From positions 1-64,000 of the forward strand of contig CAWDDE010000006.1 of NCBI GenBank assembly GCA_963801055.1: DNA of 64,000 nt, read 5' to 3'. The notes below the pieces were generated by a model. The model was given only the letters and a program-made list of their open reading frames with translations, had not been told where the DNA came from and searched no databases. The DNA is from DASUPK01 sp963801055. GTDB taxonomy: Bacteria > Actinomycetota > Thermoleophilia > Solirubrobacterales > 70-9. How positions within the stretch are numbered: position 1 is the first letter of the stretch; every line of letters starts with the position of its first letter. Shown here one piece after another: positions 7,228 through 15,455 of this stretch. The translations under genes and the position numbers were made by a program.

Positions 7228-9804
7228 ATGGCTGAGACCACCAAGCCGGCCGCCAAAGCGGCAAAGGTGCCGAGCAGCGCCGACATCGAACGAGCGCGCG
7301 AGTTCGCGCGAGAGCCATTCCTGCTCGAGGGCGAGAAGCCCAGCGACCTCGCCCCGGGGACGCCCCGGCGCAGGGCGCTGGATGCCGCTCTCGCCGAGAT
7401 CGAGGAGGGCAACGAGGCACCCTCGATCGAGTGGCGCCGCGACTTCTCCCTCATGCTCGGCCTGGAGCGCCTGCTCTCCGAGGAGGAGCCGCATCTGGCC
7501 GACGGCGCGGAGCTCTCCGCCCACCAGGTGGATGCCCTCTCGGGCACGCTGGCCGCGCTGATCGCCGACGTCCAGGAGCGGATCAACGGGCACCCGTGGA
7601 CGGGGAACGGCAACGGCCGAACCGCCGCGGCTGCCGCCGTCGAGGAGGAGGAGCCTGAGGACGGCTCCGAGGCCGACGGCGGGGACACGGCTTTCGAAGA
7701 GGAGGAAGACGAGGCAACCGAGGCCGAGGAGGCCGAGGACTGGAGGGGGGAGGAGGACGAGGACGTGGTGGAGGAGGCGCCCGAGGACCCGGGCGCCAAC
7801 CGCCGCTTCTGGTTCGAGCACGCCACCGGCTCCGGCAAGACCGTCGCCGCGGTCGGCTTCGTCGAGGCCTCGCGGACGGGCGGCATCCTGATCCTGACCC
7901 ACCGCCGCAACCTGGTCGATCAGTTCATCGGCGAGATCTCCGACCGCGGCTACGCCGACCGGCTCTCGCCGCCCCTGCTCGACGGGGCCGACCATCCCTA
8001 CGGCCCGGTCACCGTCGAGACCTACCAGTGGTTCGTGCGCAACGCGAGCCGCGTCTCGGATGCGTACTCGATCGTGGTCTGCGACGAGGCCCACACCGCG
8101 CTGGGTGAGAAGACCAGCGCCTGCATCCGGGCCTGGCCCGGCCCGGTCTTCATCGGCATGACCGCGACCGGCGCGCTGATCGCCCGCCACGTCACCGATC
8201 TCTTCCCAACACAGACCTCCCGCTTCGACCTCGCCCAGGCCGCCCGCCGCGGCGTGATCGCGCCGCTCCGCTGTGTCCGGATACCACCGGGGCCCGGGGT
8301 GCGGACGATCGCCAAGGTGCCGCTGCGCAAGGGCGAGGTGGATCAGGACTTCGACCAGGAAGAGCTGGCCAAGCTGCTGGACCAGACGCCGTTCAACGTC
8401 GCGATCGCCGACCTCTACCGGTCGCGCTTCCGCCGCGTGCCGGGTGTGCTCTACACCGCGGGCGTCAAGCACGCGACCAACGTCGCCAAGGCCTTCCAGG
8501 ACGCCGGGATCAACGCCCGCGCCGTCTCCGGCGAGACGCCGAAGCGCGAGCTCGCCGAGATCCTCGCCGGGTTCGAGCGAGGCGAGGTCGACGTGCTCTG
8601 CAACGCGATGCTGCTCGCCGAGGGCTGGAACTCGCCCCGCGCGACGATCTGCATGCACCTCGCCCCGACCGCCTCGCGTCGCGTCTACCAGCAGCGCGTC
8701 GGACGCGTCACCCGCCGCAATCCGGGTAAGGAGGCCGGCCTGGTGATCGACTTCGTCCACCCGGCCACCACCCACGACGAGACCATCGTCACCCTGCACA
8801 GCCTGCTCGACCGCGACGTCTATCGCGGCGGCGCGATCGTGGTCGGCCCGGTGCGCCGTGGCCGCGGCCGCCGGGTCCGGGTCGAGAAGCGCGTGGTCCC
8901 GGTCTCGGACGATCCGAACCGGCGCCTCCGCGTTCTGGAGCGCGAGCTCTGGCGGATCGCGGTCGAGAACCTCAATCACTCAGAGCAGCACGTCTGGGCC
9001 GCCCTCGCCGGCGCGCGGGTCAATCCCTCCGGCTGGCGCCGGGCCAAGGCGATGCTCCAGAACGACCAGAGCAAGGAGCTCCGCCGCCGTTTCCTGCTCA
9101 CCTGCGTGCAGCGCAACCGCAACCAGCAGCTGCGGATCAAGGCGCTGGCAGAGATCGCCGCGCTCCGAGACGCGGACGCCCTCGACGACGCGATCGACAC
9201 CGTCGGCACCTGGTCGCGCGACGACCGCCGGGCCGGGACCAAGGTCCTGCTCGAGGCGCTCGCCGAGAGGCGGATCGGCCGGCGCGACCAGGCTCAGGCG
9301 TGGGTCTGGCGGCTCGCCGACTACACCCGCGACTTGCACGAGGAGTACGCCGTGCAGCGCTGGCCCGAGACCAAGCGCCTGCTCGGCCTGCTGGTCAACT
9401 CATCCGGCCGAGCCCATGGCCGCAACGCGCGCCGCCTGGTACATGCGGCGCGCAACCAGGACCGGCGTCTTGCCGCGGCGCTGCTGGCCGCGGGGATCGC
9501 GCACACGCCCGAGGGCGAGGAGGTCCTGCGTGGGGCGCGGATGCGCGCCGCCCGCAAGCCGTCGGCAGTCGCCCGCGAGCTGCTCCGCAACTTCCCGAAG
9601 TCCGGCGGCCGCCGCAGGAGGCGCAAGCGCAAGGGGGCCTCGAAGGACGGCGGAGCACCGGAGAGGAACGGGGCCGCCGCCGAGGCCGGCGCCGAGCACA
9701 CCGACGAGCACGAGCTCGAGGAGCTCGAGGTCACCGAGGGCGAGAACGGCGCGGCGCCGGAGTCGGAGGAGGCCGAGCCGGACGAGGTCGAGTCGGCGGA
9801 GTGA
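7228..9804 (+). CDS. SF2 DEAH-box helicase with acidic insert and C-terminal helical extension
   Basis: The product has 858 residues from the ATG at 7228; an in-frame start at 7153 exists, but the conserved part begins later. Motifs are intact: Walker A ATGSGKTVAA, LILTHRRNLVDQF, DEAH in VVCDEAHTAL, motif III MTATGA, then VLCNAMLLAEGWNSPRA and motif VI YQQRVGRVTRR. Between a roughly 120-residue N-terminal domain and Walker A lies an Asp/Glu-rich stretch of about 60 residues. After the motor come about 230 residues of Arg/Leu-rich helices, a basic GRRRRRKRKG patch and a second acidic tail. The motor resembles the UvsW/RecQ-like restriction-type helicases. Neighbours give no clue to its job. 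Confidence 0.85.
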   Translation: MAETTKPAAKAAKVPSSADIERAREFAREPFLLEGEKPSDLAPGTPRRRALDAALAEIEEGNEAPSIEWRRDFSLMLGLERLLSEEEPHLADGAELSAHQVDALSGTLAALIADVQERINGHPWTGNGNGRTAAAAAVEEEEPEDGSEADGGDTAFEEEEDEATEAEEAEDWRGEEDEDVVEEAPEDPGANRRFWFEHATGSGKTVAAVGFVEASRTGGILILTHRRNLVDQFIGEISDRGYADRLSPPLLDGADHPYGPVTVETYQWFVRNASRVSDAYSIVVCDEAHTALGEKTSACIRAWPGPVFIGMTATGALIARHVTDLFPTQTSRFDLAQAARRGVIAPLRCVRIPPGPGVRTIAKVPLRKGEVDQDFDQEELAKLLDQTPFNVAIADLYRSRFRRVPGVLYTAGVKHATNVAKAFQDAGINARAVSGETPKRELAEILAGFERGEVDVLCNAMLLAEGWNSPRATICMHLAPTASRRVYQQRVGRVTRRNPGKEAGLVIDFVHPATTHDETIVTLHSLLDRDVYRGGAIVVGPVRRGRGRRVRVEKRVVPVSDDPNRRLRVLERELWRIAVENLNHSEQHVWAALAGARVNPSGWRRAKAMLQNDQSKELRRRFLLTCVQRNRNQQLRIKALAEIAALRDADALDDAIDTVGTWSRDDRRAGTKVLLEALAERRIGRRDQAQAWVWRLADYTRDLHEEYAVQRWPETKRLLGLLVNSSGRAHGRNARRLVHAARNQDRRLAAALLAAGIAHTPEGEEVLRGARMRAARKPSAVARELLRNFPKSGGRRRRRKRKGASKDGGAPERNGAAAEAGAEHTDEHELEELEVTEGENGAAPESEEAEPDEVESAE

Positions 9805-9858
9805 CGCGCGCCCGGCTAATCCGAGAGCTACAAGGCGTAGCTGAGGCGCTCCTCGGCC

Positions 9859-10593
9859 CTAGCGGCCGAGCGTCAGCTGGACCTCGCCTGCGCCCAGGGC
9901 CACTCGCTCGCCATCGCCCCGCTCGACGACCAGGTGACCGCGCTCATCGATCTCCACGGCGACGCCCTCGCCGCCCTGCCATGAGATGCGTCTACCGGCG
10001 AGGGCGTCGCGCGCGCGGAAGGCGTCGAGCACCTGCTCGTCGCTCGCGCGGACCCAGCGCGCGAGGGACTCGTTGAGCGCCTCGAGCGCGCGCCGGATGC
10101 CCGGCGCGCCTCCGGGGGGAAGTCCGTCCTCGGCCTCGGTCGGGAGCAGTGAGGTCGCCGTCTCACGCAGCTCGGGCGGGAAGTCGTCCTGCGGGATCGC
10201 CACGTTGAGGCCGACACCGATCACCGCCCAGCCCTCCTCCGGGCGCGCCTCCACCAGGACTCCGGCGACCTTGCGTTCCTCGACCCAGACGTCGTTCGGC
10301 CACTTCACCTGGCAGCGCACCGGCGCCACCCCCTCGGCCGCCTCGCAGACCGCTACCGGAACCGCGAGCGGAAGCAGCGCCGGCTGATCCACGGCGAACG
10401 GCCGCAGCAGGGCCGAGTAGAGCAGGCAGGATCGGGGCGGCGCGAACCACTCGCGACCGCGACGTCCTCGCCCCGCGGTCTGCTCGTCAGCGGTGACCAC
10501 GAGGCCGCCCGGGGCCCCCGCAATCGCGAGGTCCTTGGCGCGCTCGTTGGTCGAGTCCGTGATCCGGAAGTGGCGGTGCGGTGAGCCGAACAT
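9859..10593 (-). CDS. birA: biotin--[acetyl-CoA carboxylase] ligase
   Basis: Activates biotin with ATP and transfers it to the biotin carboxyl carrier domain of acyl-CoA carboxylases. The 244-residue product shows the ligase motif TAGRGRRGREWFAPP, LPLAVPVAVCEA, the substrate loop VKWPNDVWVEERKVAGVLVE, GVGLNVAIP, and a small C-terminal SH3-like domain. It lacks the N-terminal winged helix of E. coli BirA, so it should be a ligase only and not a repressor. The ATG at 10593 overlaps the stop of the upstream gene by one base (TGATG), making it the last gene of the haem/ccm operon. Confidence 0.9.
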   Translation of the reverse strand: MFGSPHRHFRITDSTNERAKDLAIAGAPGGLVVTADEQTAGRGRRGREWFAPPRSCLLYSALLRPFAVDQPALLPLAVPVAVCEAAEGVAPVRCQVKWPNDVWVEERKVAGVLVEARPEEGWAVIGVGLNVAIPQDDFPPELRETATSLLPTEAEDGLPPGGAPGIRRALEALNESLARWVRASDEQVLDAFRARDALAGRRISWQGGEGVAVEIDERGHLVVERGDGERVALGAGEVQLTLGR

Positions 10594-11417
10594 CAGAGCG
10601 GGCGCAGCGTGACCTCGCGGTCGGGCGCGAGATCCATCAGCCCCGCGGCGCTGCCCCCGCTGACCGCAAGCGCCAGCGCTCCCGAGGAGTCCTCGAAGAG
10701 GAGCACGTCGGCCGGGTCGACGTCGGCGAAGGTCCGCGCCCAGACCGCGTCGAAGCGGCCGTCGGGAGCCCGGACCTCGATTGCGTCTCCCGGCCGCAGC
10801 GGTCCGTCGGCGAGCATCGAGGCGTCGAGGTTGAGGGTGACGTTGCCGTAGCCGTCCACATGGATCGCATGGGCGACGACCTCGCCGGGTCCGATCCGGG
10901 GGGTGGGGAGGTCGAGCGTCGTCAGCGACGCCGGGTCGATCGACTCGCCCGCCTCCTCGAGGCGGGCGCCGAGCGACAGGTGTCCCGCCACCGGCGCGAA
11001 CAGGTCCCGGCCGTGGAAGGTCGCCGAGACCGGCTCGAGCCGAAAGGGCGAACGCGACAGCTCCACCGCGTCGAGGGCTCCTCCGAGCCGGTCGAGGGCG
11101 CGCGAGAGCAGCCCGTTGTCGGGGCCGACCAGGAAGCGGCCCTCTGCGGCGGCGACCGCGACCGCCCGGCGAGCCGACCCGACCCCGGGATCGACCACCG
11201 CCAGGTGGACCCCCGGGGGGCACGAGGGAAGCGCGTTGGCGAGCGTGATCGCGCCCTGGCGGACGTCCTGTCGGGCGATCCCGTGGGTGAGGTCGATCAG
11301 CGGCGCGCCCGGTGCGATCTGCGAGATCACGGCGCGGCAGACGCCGGCGAACTCGTCCTCGTAGCCGTAGTCGGAGAGGAAGGTGATCGGCCGAGGCGTC
11401 GCCACGGCCGAATCCAA
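10593..11417 (-). CDS. SAM hydroxide adenosyltransferase (DUF62, chlorinase/fluorinase family)
   Basis: Family members attack S-adenosylmethionine at C5' with water or halide; most genomic copies hydrolyse SAM to adenosine and methionine. The 274-residue product has ITFLSDYGYEDEFAGVCRA, DLTHGIARQDVRQGA, VVDPGVGS, VGPDNGLLSRA, FHGRDLFAPVAGHLSLG and HVDGYGNVTLNL. The FHGRD region carries the HGRD pattern seen in the hydroxide (non-halogenase) members; I recall this from the family and have not tested it. It sits 1 base downstream of hemD and just upstream of birA, in an operon that itself consumes SAM (CobA). Confidence 0.85.
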   Translation of the reverse strand: MDSAVATPRPITFLSDYGYEDEFAGVCRAVISQIAPGAPLIDLTHGIARQDVRQGAITLANALPSCPPGVHLAVVDPGVGSARRAVAVAAAEGRFLVGPDNGLLSRALDRLGGALDAVELSRSPFRLEPVSATFHGRDLFAPVAGHLSLGARLEEAGESIDPASLTTLDLPTPRIGPGEVVAHAIHVDGYGNVTLNLDASMLADGPLRPGDAIEVRAPDGRFDAVWARTFADVDPADVLLFEDSSGALALAVSGGSAAGLMDLAPDREVTLRPL

Positions 11418-12059
11418 TCACCGATCCGCCTGGGCAACCGCGCCGAGCAGCGCCTCCACCAGGCCGTCGATGTCGTGGCGCTCGGCCTCGACGTCGACGG
11501 TCAGGCCGGCCTCGCGGGCGGCCTCGCTGGTGACCGGACCGATCGAGACGACACGGGCCTCCTTGGGAATCCCGTTCCCGGTCGCCTGGATGAAGTTTCG
11601 GACGGTCGAGGAGGAGGTGAAGGTGATGAAGTCGGCATCCCGGGCGCGCTCGAGGGCATCGGGATCGGGCTGTTCGGCGACCGTCTCGTAGAGCGTCACG
11701 ACGTCCACCTTGGCCCCCTTCTTGCGGAGCGCATCGGGGAGAAGCTCGCGCGCCTCGGCGGCGCGGGCGACGAGCGCCGGCTTGTCCTCCAGCTGCAGGC
11801 GGTTCAGCGCCTCAACCAGCTCCTCGGCGACGAACCGCTCCGGAACGATGTCGGCGAGGATCCCGTAGGAGGCGAGCGCCGCCTCGGTGCCGGCGCCGAT
11901 CGCGGCGACACTCGCGTTGGCCAGAGCCCGGGCGTCCCTGCCCTGGGCGGCCATCGCCTCGAAGAGCAGGTGGACGCCATTCGCGCTGGTCAGGCAGACG
12001 AGCGCGTAGGCGTGGAGGCTCTCGACCGCGCGGCGCACCTCGTCTGCAGTCGATGCGCG
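11418..12059 (-). CDS. hemD: uroporphyrinogen-III synthase domain (HemD), frame-shifted part of CobA-HemD
   Basis: HemD cyclises hydroxymethylbilane to uroporphyrinogen III. This frame holds most of the domain: YALVCLTSANGVHLLFEAM (the SANGV block), VAAIGAGTEAAL, GILADIVPERFVAEELVEAL, VTLYETVAEQ, FITFTSSSTVRNFI and VSIGPVTSEAAREAGL. It has no start codon of its own at the right place. Its N-terminal strand (VVTRARAQASELARRL...PAIRIEP) is encoded in the cobA frame just upstream, so a +1 shift at about 12050-12064 is needed to rebuild one CobA-HemD chain. HemD is normally essential for haem, so a sequencing indel is more likely than loss. Confidence 0.75.
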   Translation of the reverse strand, partial: RASTADEVRRAVESLHAYALVCLTSANGVHLLFEAMAAQGRDARALANASVAAIGAGTEAALASYGILADIVPERFVAEELVEALNRLQLEDKPALVARAAEARELLPDALRKKGAKVDVVTLYETVAEQPDPDALERARDADFITFTSSSTVRNFIQATGNGIPKEARVVSIGPVTSEAAREAGLTVDVEAERHDIDGLVEALLGAVAQADR

Positions 12060-12933
12060 GCTCGATCCGGATCGCGGGCAGCTCGATCGGCTCGGCGCCG
12101 AGCGCGTCGAGGCGGCGGGCGAGCTCGCTCGCCTGCGCCCGGGCCCTGGTGACGACGACCCGCTTGCCGTGCAGCGGCCGGCCCTCGAGCCAGGCGATCC
12201 GCTCGCGGCGGGCCGCGACCGGGCCGACCACGGTGACCGAGGGCGGACCAATTTCCGCCCGCTCCGCCGCCGCGGCGATACCTTCGAGCGTGGAGCTGAC
12301 GGTGCGTTGTCCGGGCAGGGTGCCGCGCTCCACGACCGCGGCGGGCTCGGACGGATCCCGTCCGGCGGCGATCAGGCGCTCGGCGATCCGCGGCAGGGCC
12401 TTGACGCCCATGTAGAAGACGAGGGTCCCCGGGAAGCGGGCCAGCGCGTCGTAATCCAGCGCGGAGTCCTCCTTACCGGCGTCCTCGTGCCCCGTGACGA
12501 ACGCGACCGCCGAGGCGTCGTCGCGATGGGTGACCGGAATGCCGGCATAGGCCGGCGCCGCGATGCCCGCGGTCACCCCGGGAACGACCTCGAACGGGAT
12601 CCCGGCGTCCGCCAGTGCCTCGGCCTCCTCGCCGCCCCGGCCGAAGACGAAGGGATCGCCGCCCTTCAGGCGGACGATGATCTTGCCCTCACGCGCGCGG
12701 TCGATCAGCAGCTCCTCGATTCCCTCCTGGGGGACGCTCGCCTCGCCGGGCTGCTTGCCGACGTAGAGAATCTCGGCGTCCGGCCTGGCCGCCGCCAGCG
12801 CGTCCCGGGGGATCAGCCGGTCGTGGAGGATCACGTCGGCGGCGACGATCAGCTCGAGCGAGCGAGCCGTCATCAGGCCCGGGTCGCCGGGCCCCGCGCC
12901 GACCAGGTAGACGATCCCCGGACCGTCGCTCAC
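11812..12933 (-). CDS. cobA: uroporphyrinogen-III C-methyltransferase (CobA) with HemD stub
   Basis: Uses SAM to methylate uroporphyrinogen III at C2 and C7, giving precorrin-2 for sirohaem or cobalamin. Residues 1-245 are a full tetrapyrrole methylase: VYLVGAGPGDPGLMTARSLE, LHDRLIP, VRLKGGDPFVFGRGGEEAEAL, VVPGVTAGIAAPAYAGIPVTHR, VFYMGVKALPRI and the C-terminal VVGPVAARRE. From about residue 250 the chain continues into HemD (KRVVVTRARAQASELARRL) and then leaves frame after PAIRIEP near 12060. The remaining 80 or so residues, rich in Arg, are out-of-frame translation. CobA-HemD fusions are common in high-GC Gram-positives. The ATG overlaps the hemC stop by 4 bases. Confidence 0.85.
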   Translation of the reverse strand: MSDGPGIVYLVGAGPGDPGLMTARSLELIVAADVILHDRLIPRDALAAARPDAEILYVGKQPGEASVPQEGIEELLIDRAREGKIIVRLKGGDPFVFGRGGEEAEALADAGIPFEVVPGVTAGIAAPAYAGIPVTHRDDASAVAFVTGHEDAGKEDSALDYDALARFPGTLVFYMGVKALPRIAERLIAAGRDPSEPAAVVERGTLPGQRTVSSTLEGIAAAAERAEIGPPSVTVVGPVAARRERIAWLEGRPLHGKRVVVTRARAQASELARRLDALGAEPIELPAIRIEPRIDCRRGAPRGREPPRLRARLPDQREWRPPALRGDGRPGQGRPGSGQRECRRDRRRHRGGARLLRDPRRHRSGAVRRRGAG

Positions 12934-13862
12934 GCGACCGCCATGCTCTCCGCCCGCTCGAGGATGTCGGTCGCCCCCGCCGCCTTCATCCGTTCGGCGA
13001 GAGCACGGCCGACGGCCTCGGGATCGGCGTCGTCCTCATCGATCTCGTCGCGGAGCCACTCGCTGCCGTCCGGCAGGCCGCAGAACGCCTGGATCCGCAT
13101 GCGGCCCCCGTGCTCGATCGTCGCGAGGGCCCCCAGGGGCGTGTTGCAGCTCGCATCGAGGGCCGCCACCAACCCACGCTCGGCCAACAGGGTGGCCAGG
13201 GCCCCGCGGTCGGTGACCGACTCGGCCGCCGCCGCGGGTCGATCCTTCGAGTGGCATGACTCGATGGCAATCGTGCCCTGGCCAGGCGCCGGAGCCAGCT
13301 GATCGGGCTCGATCTCGAAGGCGATCTCCTCGGCGCGCCCCAGCCGGCGCAGCCCCGCCGCGGCCAGAACAAGCCCGTCGTAGTCCCCAGCCTCGAGCCG
13401 GTCGAGGCGCGTGTCGACGTTGCCCCGGACCTCGGCTACATCCAGATCGGGCCGTAGCGCGAGAATCTGGGCGCGGCGGCGCAGGCTGGAGGTGCCGATC
13501 CGGGAGCCCTCGGGGACGTCGCCCAGGGAGGTCACATGGCCGACGTAGGCGTCACGTGGATCCTCTCGGGGCAGCACACCCGCGATCTCGAGCCCTTCCG
13601 GGAGGTCGCTGGGAAGGTCCTTCGCCGAATGCACGCCCAGGTCGACCTCATCGTCGAGCAGGGCCCGCTCGATCTCCCTGACGAAGCGGGCCTTGTCGTT
13701 GCTGCGAGGGCGCGCCTCAGCGCGACCCGTTTTAGGCTGGGCGTCACCGGAGGTCTTGATCGGCACGATCTCGGCGCCGCCGAGCGCCCGGGCGACCAGC
13801 TTGGCCTGGGCGAGCGCGAGCGCGCTACCGCGCGTCCCCAGCCGGAGCGGTGGCGCAGCCAT
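12930..13862 (-). CDS. hemC: porphobilinogen deaminase (hydroxymethylbilane synthase)
   Basis: Polymerises four porphobilinogens into hydroxymethylbilane. With the ATG at 13862 (MAAPPLRLGTRGSALALAQA) the protein has 310 residues, the usual length. The longer open frame upstream reads into hemA and lacks homology. Landmarks are LRLGTRGSALALAQA, KDLPSDLPEGLEIAGVLPRE with the catalytic Asp region (VDLGVHSAKDLP), RIGTSSLRRRAQILALRPDL, VRGNVDTRLDRL and LDASCNTPLGALA, in which Cys should carry the dipyrromethane cofactor. It sits 4 bases downstream of hemA and overlaps cobA by 4. Confidence 0.95.
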   Translation of the reverse strand: MAAPPLRLGTRGSALALAQAKLVARALGGAEIVPIKTSGDAQPKTGRAEARPRSNDKARFVREIERALLDDEVDLGVHSAKDLPSDLPEGLEIAGVLPREDPRDAYVGHVTSLGDVPEGSRIGTSSLRRRAQILALRPDLDVAEVRGNVDTRLDRLEAGDYDGLVLAAAGLRRLGRAEEIAFEIEPDQLAPAPGQGTIAIESCHSKDRPAAAAESVTDRGALATLLAERGLVAALDASCNTPLGALATIEHGGRMRIQAFCGLPDGSEWLRDEIDEDDADPEAVGRALAERMKAAGATDILERAESMAVA

Positions 13863-13866
13863 ACCT

Positions 13867-15216
13867 CTAGCCGCGTTCTGAGCGGCGGCGTCTCTCGTCC
13901 AGGGAGGTGACGTCCGCGCTCTCACCGGACGAGGTCTCGGGCTCGGTACCGGCGTCTAGGCCGAACAGCTCCCGGAGCGCGCTCACCTGCAGGTAGGCGT
14001 CCTCCCGGTCGGCGGTGCCTTTAAGCCTCACGGTCGGCTCGTGCAACAGCCGGTTGGCGATTGCGCGAGCGAGCGTCTCGACCCGGTCGCGGTCGGTCGG
14101 CGAGAGGCTCTCCCAGCGCGTGGCGTTCTCGGCGAGGACCTGGGAGACGATCGCGTCGGCGCGCTCCCGCAGCGCGGCGACCGTGGGCATGACCTCCTGG
14201 GAGCCCAGCCAGTGCTCGAAGCGGCTCAGCTCGGAATCCAGGATGGCGCCTGCGCGGCGTGCCTCGGCCTCGCGTCCGGAGGCGTTCCGCTCGACTATCG
14301 CCTGCACCTCGTCGACGTCGTAGAGGCTCACCCCCTCGACCCCACGGCACTCCGGATCGATGTCCCGCGGCACCGCCAGGTCGATCAGCAGCAGTGGCGC
14401 GCCCTCGCGCTGGCCCATGATCACCTCGAGCTCGGCGCGCTCGATCAGGTGGTGCGGCGAGTTGGTGGTGGAGACGACGATGTCGGCGCTGATCAGCTGG
14501 AGCGGCAGCTCGTCGATGCGGACAGCGTTGCCTCCGAAGCGCTCGGCCAGCGAGATCGCCCGCTTGTAACCGCGGTTGGCGATGAACACGGCTTCCGAGC
14601 CGCGAGCGGCGAGGGCGCGGGCGGTGAGCTCGGAGGTCTCGCCGGCCCCGATCAGAAGCACCCGGCGGGCCGAGAGATCGCCGAGGTTTCGCTGCGCGAG
14701 CTCGACTGCGACCGACGGGATCGAGACGCCCTTCTCCCCGACCGCCGTCTCGGTCCTCGCCCGCTTGCCCGCCGCGAGCGCGCCGCGGAACATCCGGTTC
14801 AGGATCGGCCCAGTGGCGCCCTCGACGAGCGCGAGCTCGTACGCGCGCTTCACCTGTCCCTGGATCTCGGCCTCGCCGACGATCATCGATTCGAGACCGG
14901 CGCTGACCCGGTAGAGGTGCCGGGCGGCCTCCGTTCCGCGCAGCGAGTAGAGGGGGCCGAGCAGCTCAGTCGGTGGGATCCCGGCCTCCCTGGCGAGCAC
15001 GCCGAGACCCGCGGTCTCGGCCTCGACCGAGTCTGTCGCGACCAGGTACAGCTCCGTGCGGTTGCAGGTGGAGAGAGCCGCAGCCTCGCTGATCGGCTCC
15101 TCGGAGACCAGCGCGTTGAGAACGCCGGCGGCCCGGCCCTCGGTGAGCGCGAGCTGCTCCCGCAGGCTGAGCGGGGCGGTGCGGTGGGAGACGCCGAGGG
15201 CGAGCAGGCCGCTCAT
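13867..15216 (-). CDS. hemA: glutamyl-tRNA reductase
   Basis: First committed step of C5-pathway tetrapyrrole synthesis: reduces glutamyl-tRNA to glutamate 1-semialdehyde with NADPH. The 449 residues carry GVSHRTAPLSLREQL, the catalytic Cys in LSTCNRTELYLVA, GLESMIVGEAEIQGQVKRAY, the nucleotide-binding LIGAGETSELTARAL, and the C-terminal dimerisation helix with NRLLHEPTVRLK. No hemL lies in the window, so the pathway continues elsewhere. The ATG overlaps the stop of the small CcmD-like gene by 4 bases, which implies translational coupling with cytochrome c maturation. Confidence 0.95.
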   Translation of the reverse strand: MSGLLALGVSHRTAPLSLREQLALTEGRAAGVLNALVSEEPISEAAALSTCNRTELYLVATDSVEAETAGLGVLAREAGIPPTELLGPLYSLRGTEAARHLYRVSAGLESMIVGEAEIQGQVKRAYELALVEGATGPILNRMFRGALAAGKRARTETAVGEKGVSIPSVAVELAQRNLGDLSARRVLLIGAGETSELTARALAARGSEAVFIANRGYKRAISLAERFGGNAVRIDELPLQLISADIVVSTTNSPHHLIERAELEVIMGQREGAPLLLIDLAVPRDIDPECRGVEGVSLYDVDEVQAIVERNASGREAEARRAGAILDSELSRFEHWLGSQEVMPTVAALRERADAIVSQVLAENATRWESLSPTDRDRVETLARAIANRLLHEPTVRLKGTADREDAYLQVSALRELFGLDAGTEPETSSGESADVTSLDERRRRSERG

Positions 15217-15455
15217 CGCTCCCCCTGGCGGACGGCCTCGATCTCGTGCTCTCGCTCGTGGATGTGCCCGACGTCGTGCTCCCCCGGGCGGGGCCGGCGC
15301 CGTTCGGCGAGCTCCGCGAGTGAGCCCAGCTCGCGCTGGATCCGCTGCAGCTTGGCGGCCATGATCGCGACGTAGATCAAGAGCAGCAACAGGAAGACGA
15401 GATAGGCGCCGCCGACGTAGCGGTCGGCGCTCTCGATCGCGAGCAACGGCGTCAT
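15213..15455 (-). CDS. small membrane protein, CcmD-like position
   Basis: An 80-residue protein with one hydrophobic helix (VGGAYLVFLLLLLIYVAIMAAKL) followed by a charged tail with LQRIQRELGSLAELAERR and a His/Glu-rich end. Size, topology and the slot right after ccmC fit CcmD, the small subunit that helps release haem-loaded CcmE. CcmD sequences are too short and variable for me to be certain. The ATG overlaps the ccmC stop by 4 bases, and its own stop overlaps the hemA start by 4. Confidence 0.7.
   Translation of the reverse strand: MTPLLAIESADRYVGGAYLVFLLLLLIYVAIMAAKLQRIQRELGSLAELAERRRPRPGEHDVGHIHEREHEIEAVRQGER

Noticed and set aside
6451..8979. An 842-codon open frame on the minus strand reaching across the helicase gene
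   Set aside because: Only the last 200 codons (from GTG 7050) show homology (TlpA lipoprotein); the rest is the antisense of a GC-rich coding gene.
7228..9804. Restriction-modification or phage-defence system built on the large helicase
   Set aside because: No methylase, nuclease or other defence gene lies next to it; flanking genes are housekeeping.
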